A DNA stretch of 10,720 bases from an uncultured Ignavibacteria bacterium (GTDB taxonomy: Bacteria > Bacteroidota > Ignavibacteria > Ignavibacteriales > Melioribacteraceae): assembly GCA_937930275.1 (NCBI GenBank), contig CALGLM010000327.1, forward strand, positions 1-10,720, given 5' to 3'. Position 1 is the stretch's first letter; every line of letters starts with the position of its first letter. A model generated the notes under the pieces. It saw only the letters and a program-made list of their open reading frames with translations, was not told where the DNA came from and did not search any database. Both the position numbers and the translations under genes were made by a program. This document shows positions 1-5,739 of the stretch, piece by piece.

Positions 1-112
1 TTCAATAATATAATAAAATTTTATTTTTTTCAAAAAAGGTATGTTATTGTTTTAAGAATTTTAGTAAATTAAATTCTTGATAATATTTTTTTATAATAAT
101 TAACGAGATTTT

Positions 113-1327
113 ATGCAAAGATATTTATTTATTTGTTTTATGATTTTTATGTTATCAGTATCTTTAATTTATGCGGAGAAAAACGAGATGGACAGAGTGA
201 AGAGCGTTTTGTTAAAACTGAAAGAACAATATGCCCCCGATAAACGAACTTCGATTTTTAATTTGGAAGCGGAAACAGTAAATAACATTTTTGTTATTAA
301 AGGTGAAACCAACATTAAAATAGTAAATGATGAATTAGCCAAGGAATTAAATAAGCTAAATATCAAATTTCGAATAGAAGTTAGTATTTTACCCGCAAAA
401 ATATTAGGTGAAAATCGATTTGGCGTTGTCAATTTATCTGTTGCCAACTTAAGAGTAAGCCCCGATCATGCCGCAGAAATGGCAACACAATCATTATTGG
501 GGACGGCCGTAAAAGTTTTTAATAAAAGGGACGGATGGTACCAAGTTCAAACTCCGGATGGTTATATTGGTTGGGTCGATCAAGACGGAATTACATTAAT
601 GGATTTGCAAACTGTTAACAATTGGATTTCAGCGGAAAAAGTTATATATACAAACGAATTTAGTTTCGTTTATTCTTCTTGCGATATTAAATCGCGCAGA
701 GTAAGCGATATTGTTTTAGGAGACCTATTAAAATACGTCGGAAAGGAAAATTCATTTGTTAAAGTTGAATATCCAAACGGTAGAATTGGATATATTGAGG
801 AGGAGAACTGTAAAATCTTTTCTAAATGGTTAAAAGAAACAGCACCAACCGAAAATTCTATTTTAGAAACTGCGTACAAATTTATCGGAATGCCATATTT
901 TTGGGGGGGAACATCAGCAAAGGCAATGGATTGTAGCGGTTTTTCCAAAACCGTATATTATATGAACGGAGTACTTTTACAACGAGACGCCTCACAACAA
1001 GTATTAACCGGAGATTTAGTAGATACAAAGAATGGTTTTGAAAATTGCAAACCAGGAGATTTATTATTTTTCGGAAGGAAAGCTACGGATACTTTACCCG
1101 AAAAAATTACGCATGTTGCAATTTATATCGGCAATTTGGATTTTATTCACTCGGCAGGTGAAATTAGTATTGATAGCTTTGATAAAAATAAGCCGAACTT
1201 TAATGAATATCGATTAAAACAATTCATTCGTGCAAAACGTATTTTAAGTTCACTTGATAAAAATGGAATATACACACTAAAAAACTTCGGTCAATATAAA
1301 GGAGAATTATTTAATGACAATGAATAG
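113..1327 (+). CDS. Exported SH3b-NlpC/P60 endopeptidase (YkfC-like, peptidase family C40)
   Basis: Probable gamma-D-glutamyl-L-diamino-acid endopeptidase that trims peptidoglycan stem peptides. Residues 1-21 form a signal peptide ending in IYA before Glu22, so the enzyme should be exported. Residues about 25-95 form an N-terminal domain I cannot name. Two bacterial SH3-like domains follow: one at about 102-163 (NLRVSP, GYIGWV) and a weaker one at about 173-235. The NlpC/P60 domain spans about 248-380. It has the YFWGG motif, the catalytic Cys274 in DCSGF, the RDASQQ segment, His334 in THVAIYIG and a third polar residue, His346, in FIHSAG. All three catalytic positions are present, so the enzyme should be active. 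The two-SH3b plus NlpC/P60 order is that of YkfC. The overlapping downstream gene is a dipeptide epimerase, the usual partner of YkfC, which supports the specificity. The start at 113 gives a complete signal peptide; its ribosome site is weak. The exact substrate is inferred. Confidence 0.88.
   Translation: MQRYLFICFMIFMLSVSLIYAEKNEMDRVKSVLLKLKEQYAPDKRTSIFNLEAETVNNIFVIKGETNIKIVNDELAKELNKLNIKFRIEVSILPAKILGENRFGVVNLSVANLRVSPDHAAEMATQSLLGTAVKVFNKRDGWYQVQTPDGYIGWVDQDGITLMDLQTVNNWISAEKVIYTNEFSFVYSSCDIKSRRVSDIVLGDLLKYVGKENSFVKVEYPNGRIGYIEEENCKIFSKWLKETAPTENSILETAYKFIGMPYFWGGTSAKAMDCSGFSKTVYYMNGVLLQRDASQQVLTGDLVDTKNGFENCKPGDLLFFGRKATDTLPEKITHVAIYIGNLDFIHSAGEISIDSFDKNKPNFNEYRLKQFIRAKRILSSLDKNGIYTLKNFGQYKGELFNDNE
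1298..1304 (+). promoter_or_regulatory. Shine-Dalgarno fixing the epimerase start
   Basis: AAAGGAG lies inside the end of the peptidase gene, 9 bases before the ATG at 1314. The alternative ATG at 1320 (third codon) would be 15 bases away, so 1314 is preferred. Confidence 0.7.
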
Positions 1328-2438
1328 GCGTGATTTTATGAAAAGTGCCGGTTTATTTACCGGTGCATTAATGATACCGATGACAAATTCAAAACTTTTT
1401 GCAAAAAACAACGGAAACTCAAAAATGAAATTATCATATCAACCTTATACTTTAGATTTAAAACATGTATTTACGATTGCAACATCTTCCAGAACAACAA
1501 CTCCTGTAATGTTAACCACAATTGAATGGGAAGGAATAATAGGTTATGGGGAAGCTTCAATGCCTCCGTATCTTGGGGAATCGCACGAGACCGTTGCAAA
1601 TTTCTTATCAAAAGTTGATTTATCTCAATTTAACGATCCGTTTGATTTGGATAATATTTTAGAGTATGTTGATTCGATAGCTGCTAAAAACCCCGCAGCA
1701 AAAGCATCTGTTGACATTGCTTTACATGATCTTTTAGGTAAGATTATGAATCAACCGTGGTATAAAATTTGGGGTCTTGATAAAAATAAAACTCCATTAA
1801 CTACATATACTATCGGAATTGATACTCCGGAGGTTGTTAGACAAAAAGTAAAAGAAGCAGATGAGTACAAAGTGCTAAAAGTTAAATTAGGTCGTGAAAC
1901 CGATAAAGAGATGATTGAAACAATTCGATCGGTTACCAACAAACCTTTGACGGTTGACGTAAACCAAGGTTGGAAAGATAAACAATTTGCTCTTGAAATG
2001 ATTCATTGGTTAAAAGAGAAAGGAATTGTTTTTGTTGAGCAACCTATGCCTAAAGAACAAATTGATGATATGGCATGGTTAACCGAGCATAGCCCTTTAC
2101 CAACTATCGGAGATGAATCCGTTCAACGACTTGAAGATGTTAGAAAAGCATATGGCGTTTATTCAGGAATTAACGTTAAGCTTATGAAATGTACCGGGAT
2201 GAGAGAAGCTCATAAAATGTTTACGCTTGCTAAAGCATTAGGAATGAGGTTAATGATTGGTTGCATGACGGAAACTTCATGTGCAATTGCTGCTGCCGCT
2301 CAACTATCACCACTTGTGGAGTGGGCTGATTTAGACGGCAATCTGCTAATTTCAAATGATCCTTATGAAGGAACTAAAGTTATTGACGGTAAAATAACAC
2401 TATTTGATAGACCCGGAATCGGTATAATAAAAAAATAG
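1314..2438 (+). CDS. Tat-exported dipeptide epimerase (L-Ala-D/L-Glu epimerase type, enolase superfamily)
   Basis: Interconverts epimers of a dipeptide such as L-Ala-D-Glu and L-Ala-L-Glu, the product left when peptidoglycan peptides are cut by YkfC-type enzymes. All expected enolase-superfamily residues are visible. The first catalytic Lys lies in KVK (189-191). Metal ligands are Asp215 (VDVNQGW), Glu242 (VEQP) and Asp267 (IGDES). The second catalytic Lys is Lys289 (INVKLMK). The DLD pair (339, 341) is typical of dipeptide epimerases, where it binds the substrate amino group. Arg60 sits where family members contact the Glu side chain. The N-terminus is unusual for the characterised cytoplasmic enzymes YkfB and YcjG: NRRDFMK at residues 4-10, then a hydrophobic stretch and a possible cleavage after LFA (residue 30), form a textbook twin-arginine signal. 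The gene overlaps the peptidase by 14 bases and has its own strong Shine-Dalgarno, so the two are one operon. The preferred dipeptide cannot be settled from sequence. Confidence 0.9.
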   Translation: MTMNRRDFMKSAGLFTGALMIPMTNSKLFAKNNGNSKMKLSYQPYTLDLKHVFTIATSSRTTTPVMLTTIEWEGIIGYGEASMPPYLGESHETVANFLSKVDLSQFNDPFDLDNILEYVDSIAAKNPAAKASVDIALHDLLGKIMNQPWYKIWGLDKNKTPLTTYTIGIDTPEVVRQKVKEADEYKVLKVKLGRETDKEMIETIRSVTNKPLTVDVNQGWKDKQFALEMIHWLKEKGIVFVEQPMPKEQIDDMAWLTEHSPLPTIGDESVQRLEDVRKAYGVYSGINVKLMKCTGMREAHKMFTLAKALGMRLMIGCMTETSCAIAAAAQLSPLVEWADLDGNLLISNDPYEGTKVIDGKITLFDRPGIGIIKK

Positions 2439-2453
2439 AACTTATTGTTTATA

Positions 2454-2516
2454 AAAGGAGTTAGAACAATGAATGTTTTAGCTCCTATTTTTATTAAAAA
2501 GCAAAGAATATTATGA
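2454..2516 (+). CDS. Possible 15-codon leader ORF upstream of the GH9 gene (CDS 2469-2516)
   Basis: AAAGGAG at 2454-2460 is followed after 8 bases by ATG at 2469, opening a 15-codon frame (MNVLAPIFIKKQRIL). Its TGA at 2514-2516 overlaps the GH9 ATG at 2513-2515 as ATGA. The GH9 gene itself has no convincing Shine-Dalgarno directly upstream, so translation coupled through this short frame would explain how its start is reached. The peptide resembles nothing I know. The Shine-Dalgarno also forms the 5' arm of the hairpin at 2456-2486, so ribosome access could be structure-controlled. The alternative is that the hairpin is simply a terminator and the frame is accidental. Confidence 0.35.
   Translation, partial: KGVRTMNVLAPIFIKKQRIL
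2456..2492 (+). terminator. Hairpin plus T-run after the epimerase gene; possible terminator or attenuator
   Basis: The arms AGGAGTTAGAAC (2456-2467) and GTTTTAGCTCCT (2475-2486) pair over 12 positions with two G-U wobbles and a 7-base loop. The run TTTTT follows at 2488-2492. This has the form of a rho-independent terminator, starting 17 bases after the epimerase stop. Because the 5' arm contains a perfect Shine-Dalgarno, it could also act as an attenuator for the GH9 gene. Confidence 0.55.
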
Positions 2517-4174
2517 AAATTCACTTTAATTATTTGCTATTGTTTATTCCGCTAATTTTGCTAACTTGTAATTCAGCATCAGAAAATTCGATTAAAAAAG
2601 ATATACATATAAGAATTGATCAAGTGGGATATTTACCAAACGATTATAAAAGCGGTGTTATTATCTCAAACGAATTTTTAGATAATACAATAGTTAGTAT
2701 AAAATCTTCAAATAATGATGAGATTTATAAGACTAAATTATCTGCTTCACTCGGCAAATATGGTGAGTTCAAGTATTCTTATCAGTTTGATTTTAGCACC
2801 CTTAAAACAAAAGGGAAATACTACGTTGAGTGCAACGGGGTTAAATCATTTACATTTGAAATAGGTGATTTAATTTATAACAAGGTGGTTGATTCACTCC
2901 TCCAGTTTTATAAAGTTCAGCGGTGCGGTTATACAGAACCAATTTATCATGCGGTTTGCCATAAAGCTGATGTCTCTAAATTAATTTTAGGTAAAGATAC
3001 TATTGTTAGTACCGTGGATGCTACCGGCGGATGGCATGATGCCGGGGATTATACAAAATTTGTAAATACTACCGCTTATACTACTTATATGTTATTATTT
3101 TCGTATGAGCTTAGTCCCGATAAATTTGAGTTTGACTATAATAAAAACGGAGTTCCGGATATACTTGAGGAGGCAAAAATAGGATTAGATTGGCTATTGC
3201 GTGCTAACTATACATCAGATAAGTTAATTACTCAAGTTCAAGGCTGGCAAGATCAACAAGTTGGGTGGAGATTACCCGAAAATGACGTTTTAGAATATGA
3301 TAGACCGGGATTTGTTGGAATAGGCAAAAACTTGATAGGCATTTATGTTGCAACTATGTCTATTGCTGCAAGAATATGGACGGAAAGAATAAATTACCCT
3401 GAATTTGCTAATACATGCTTAACAAAAGCCGAAAATCTTTATTCAATTTATAAATCGGTTCCTGATGTAGATAGCAGCGGAACTGGAATGTACATAGATA
3501 AGAATTATTTAGGGAAATTGGCGCTTGGTGCAGTAGAGTTGTTTATTTCGACCGGTAGAACTGAATTACTTTCAGATGCTAAAATTTTTGCCGATAAAGC
3601 AGGAAGTGATTATTGGTGGAGCTGGGGAGATATAAATTCTTTGGCTAATTTTAGATTAGCAAAGTATGATTCGAAATATTCGGAATACATCTATAATAAT
3701 TTAGTTGGTTTTAACACGACAAAAAGCGGAAAGCTATTTTCAGAAGGGGCTGCTTATACTTGGGGTACAACTAATACTTTACTCGGTATTTCTTTACAGG
3801 CCATATTATATAAAAAATTAACAGGTTCAGTACAATTTGACTCGTTAAATGTCGCTCAAAGAAACTACGTACTTGGAAAAAATCCTTGGGGCATTAGCTT
3901 TATTTCTAAAATTGGAACAAACTATACCAAAAGCTTCCATCACCAAATCGGTCATATAAAAAAGTATTTGCCGGGTGCGTTAGCTGCCGGTCCAATTGGT
4001 AAAGCCTTTTTGGATAATTATAAAATAAAATTTGATACATACGATAAATATAAACATTTTCAAACTGATGAAGCTTATTATAGAGATGATAAAAACGACT
4101 ATATAACTAACGAACCTACTATTGTTTCTAATGCTACGGCAATTTTTGTATATGGTTATTATTGTAAACGTTAA
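2513..4174 (+). CDS. Glycoside hydrolase family 9 lipoprotein with N-terminal Ig-like (CelD_N) domain
   Basis: A surface or periplasmic lipoprotein that probably cleaves a beta-linked glucan or an amino-sugar polymer by the inverting GH9 mechanism. The signal ends in a lipobox, LLTC, with Cys19 as the lipidated residue. Residues about 31-117 form the Ig-like domain that precedes many GH9 catalytic domains (IRIDQVGYLPND). The (alpha/alpha)6 catalytic domain runs from about 120 to 553. It shows GGWHDAGDY (172-180, catalytic base within Asp176/Asp179), NKNGVPDILEEA, VLGKNPWGISF (453-463), the paired His476-His477, and YITNEPTI (530-537) with Glu534 as the likely acid. The set is complete and the length is normal. 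Most characterised family members are endoglucanases, but exo-glucosaminidase and N,N'-diacetylchitobiose-active members exist. The neighbours (peptidoglycan-peptide enzymes before, a PNAG-like synthase locus after) make an amino-sugar substrate worth considering. The start is chosen for the intact lipoprotein signal. Confidence 0.9.
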   Translation: MKIHFNYLLLFIPLILLTCNSASENSIKKDIHIRIDQVGYLPNDYKSGVIISNEFLDNTIVSIKSSNNDEIYKTKLSASLGKYGEFKYSYQFDFSTLKTKGKYYVECNGVKSFTFEIGDLIYNKVVDSLLQFYKVQRCGYTEPIYHAVCHKADVSKLILGKDTIVSTVDATGGWHDAGDYTKFVNTTAYTTYMLLFSYELSPDKFEFDYNKNGVPDILEEAKIGLDWLLRANYTSDKLITQVQGWQDQQVGWRLPENDVLEYDRPGFVGIGKNLIGIYVATMSIAARIWTERINYPEFANTCLTKAENLYSIYKSVPDVDSSGTGMYIDKNYLGKLALGAVELFISTGRTELLSDAKIFADKAGSDYWWSWGDINSLANFRLAKYDSKYSEYIYNNLVGFNTTKSGKLFSEGAAYTWGTTNTLLGISLQAILYKKLTGSVQFDSLNVAQRNYVLGKNPWGISFISKIGTNYTKSFHHQIGHIKKYLPGALAAGPIGKAFLDNYKIKFDTYDKYKHFQTDEAYYRDDKNDYITNEPTIVSNATAIFVYGYYCKR

Positions 4175-4213
4175 GTTGTATCATTTTGAGAATTTAAAAT
4201 TATTTGAAACAAC

Positions 4214-4270
4214 CCCATTGTTATTATAATCTGTATGCGTGTTATATTTGCAATGGGAGCATGTTTTTTT
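4214..4270 (+). terminator. Probable terminator after the GH9 gene
   Basis: CCCATTG (4214-4220) pairs perfectly with CAATGGG (4251-4257). An inner stem TATAA/TTATA (4225-4229 with 4242-4246) closes a 12-base loop. Seven T residues follow at 4264-4270. The stem is interrupted and the T-run starts six bases after it, so the call is moderate. It would separate the GH9 gene from the polysaccharide locus. Confidence 0.5.
4218..4250 (+). promoter_or_regulatory. Candidate Bacteroidota-type promoter for the polysaccharide locus
   Basis: TATATTTG at 4243-4250 exactly matches the Bacteroidota -7 element TAnnTTTG. A TTG at 4218-4220 lies 22 bases upstream, within the loose range reported for the -33 element. 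Initiation would leave a 5' leader of roughly 120 bases. The site overlaps the hairpin called as a terminator, and the host's sigma factor is unknown, so support is weak. Confidence 0.25.
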
Positions 4271-4294
4271 AGATTAATACTATAAATATTAAGT

Positions 4295-4322
4295 GAATAT
4301 TAGCTAATTAAAGATAATATTC
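4295..4322 (+). repeat. Perfect 8-base inverted repeat upstream of the KaiC-like gene
   Basis: GAATATTA (4295-4302) and TAATATTC (4315-4322) are perfect reverse complements separated by 12 bases, 55 bases before the ATG at 4378. This could be an operator or a weak leader hairpin. In DNA this AT-rich, such a match can arise by chance. Confidence 0.25.
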
Positions 4323-4377
4323 CTCGCTACTGAATTGGCATATTATTTGATCATAAAATAAAAAAATTGGTGTAATT

Positions 4378-5739
4378 ATGAGTAGGACAATAAATTTAAT
4401 ACCTTCCGGATTAAAATTAATAGACAAAAAATGGGGGGGTATTTATAAAGGCGGTAGTTATTTAATTATCGGTCAAAGAAAATCAGGCAGGACTTTATTA
4501 TCTTTGCAGTTTGCAAGAGAAACAGCCATGTCCGACCAGGTTTGTTTATATTTCACTAATATGCGTCCTAAAGATCTAATTATTCAAGCTGCTTCCATTG
4601 ATTTTGATATTCAAAAATATATGAATAATAACAAAATTATTGTGGTTAGAGTAGCCCCACCGAGTGATTTAAGTGAGTATAGGAATCCTGATGAAGTATT
4701 GGGAGAGTTTATTAGAGATATTGTAGGTGTAGTAAAAGAATATAGAGCATATTATCCACAGAGAATAGTATTCGACGAATTGACTCCTTATTTAGGCTTC
4801 AGCGATTTAAATTACTTACAATCAGTATTTTTACAAACTTTAGAAGAAATTGAAGATAAAGACATTTCAAGCTTTTTTGTTGTTTCCGAACCAGCAGCAA
4901 AACGTTCAGAAGCAATTATTGATGTTATTGCAAGTAATGTTACAGGTTTAGTTTATTTAAAGAAAAGTCCGACAAAATTAAATTTATTTTACGGAGGGAA
5001 AATTGTAATTACACCTAATGTTGGTCATACTGAAGGACAGTTCACGGAAGAATATACCATTAGACCTAAACACGGTGTTTATGTTGAAGCTATTGATTCT
5101 ATTGTTGAAGAACAAAGCTTATCAGATAATGAAAAGAAAGGAACTGTGGAATCCGAAAGTAATGCATCTAAAAAAGGATTACAAGAAACAGATAACGAAC
5201 AAGGAAAAACAGACAAATTTGAAGTAGATTTTGCAAAATTAAATAAAATACAATCCGATATAGCATCTGAGACTACTTTACCAAAGTATGAACCTATAAA
5301 TCTTTATGATTTAAATGATTTTTCTTTAATACTAAATAATCAAATTGCTTTATATAAAAGCACGGGACAAGCATTTAAAATTTTGACTCTAAAATTAGAT
5401 CCTTCAGCCAAGTTAAAAGGACTATTAGATATGGAACAGCTACAAGCGGCTGTTTCGTCGGTAACTGATAGAAAAGATAAAATATGCAAAATTGAAAATA
5501 AAATAATTATTCTTATTATTAGACCTTCCAACAACAAGATTGAAAATATTTTTTCGGAAATACGAAATTATTTTCCGAGTAAACAAGCGGATTATATTAA
5601 TGCTATTTCAGATTTAATTGAATTTAGCATTATTAACTCTAATGACGAGATTGAAAATGCAGATTTTGTTCTTAATAAAATTAAATCTGACGAACAATCA
5701 AAAAATAAATTCACAACCCTAAAAAGTATTTTCAAATGA
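4378..5739 (+). CDS. KaiC/RecA-like P-loop protein with degenerate Walker A and C-terminal GGDEF-like domain
   Basis: First gene of the apparent polysaccharide locus; no known family name can be given with certainty. Residues about 5-237 resemble a single KaiC/RadA-type RecA fold. They include GGSYLIIGQRKSGRT, where the P-loop (32-39) has Arg38 instead of the invariant Lys, and a Walker B strand RIVFDEL with Asp133 and Glu134. The domain may therefore bind ATP weakly, or bind without hydrolysing. Residues about 240-305 are a polar, acidic linker. Residues about 310-437 follow the GGDEF layout: an amphipathic helix, the strand AFKILTLKLD, a helix, then RKDKICKIENKIIILI where active enzymes have DxxxRxGGDEF, and a final ENADFVLNKIKSD like the ADxALYxAK ending. 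The catalytic residues are absent, so it is not a diguanylate cyclase. An effector-binding role like that of PelD is inference. There is no signal peptide, so it is cytoplasmic. The ribosome site is weak. The stop overlaps the next start (ATGA), implying coupled translation with the exporter. Confidence 0.75.
   Translation: MSRTINLIPSGLKLIDKKWGGIYKGGSYLIIGQRKSGRTLLSLQFARETAMSDQVCLYFTNMRPKDLIIQAASIDFDIQKYMNNNKIIVVRVAPPSDLSEYRNPDEVLGEFIRDIVGVVKEYRAYYPQRIVFDELTPYLGFSDLNYLQSVFLQTLEEIEDKDISSFFVVSEPAAKRSEAIIDVIASNVTGLVYLKKSPTKLNLFYGGKIVITPNVGHTEGQFTEEYTIRPKHGVYVEAIDSIVEEQSLSDNEKKGTVESESNASKKGLQETDNEQGKTDKFEVDFAKLNKIQSDIASETTLPKYEPINLYDLNDFSLILNNQIALYKSTGQAFKILTLKLDPSAKLKGLLDMEQLQAAVSSVTDRKDKICKIENKIIILIIRPSNNKIENIFSEIRNYFPSKQADYINAISDLIEFSIINSNDEIENADFVLNKIKSDEQSKNKFTTLKSIFK

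Noticed and set aside
54..92. Inverted repeat AAGAATTT/AAATTCTT (54-61 and 71-78) followed by a T-run, as a terminator of an upstream gene
   Set aside because: The stem has only one G-C pair and would be unstable, and no upstream gene is visible. A -10-like TATAAT at 92-97 has no properly spaced -35, so no promoter is called either.
169..447. Minus-strand open frame of 92 codons opposite the NlpC/P60 gene
   Set aside because: It lies wholly inside a well-supported gene and has no ribosome site or recognisable protein features; a shadow frame.
670..948. Minus-strand open frame of 92 codons opposite the peptidase catalytic domain
   Set aside because: Fully antisense to conserved NlpC/P60 motifs, with no independent support.
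1032..1217. Plus-strand 61-codon frame inside the peptidase gene
   Set aside because: Out-of-frame shadow within the conserved His334 region.
5018..5227. Plus-strand 69-codon frame inside the ATPase gene
   Set aside because: Lies over the low-complexity, Lys/Glu-rich linker, which opens other frames by composition; no start signal or domain.
4378..5739. Circadian clock protein KaiC or DNA-repair RadA
   Set aside because: Only one RecA-like domain is present, with a degenerate P-loop, no second KaiC domain, no zinc finger or Lon-like domain, and no kai or repair neighbours.
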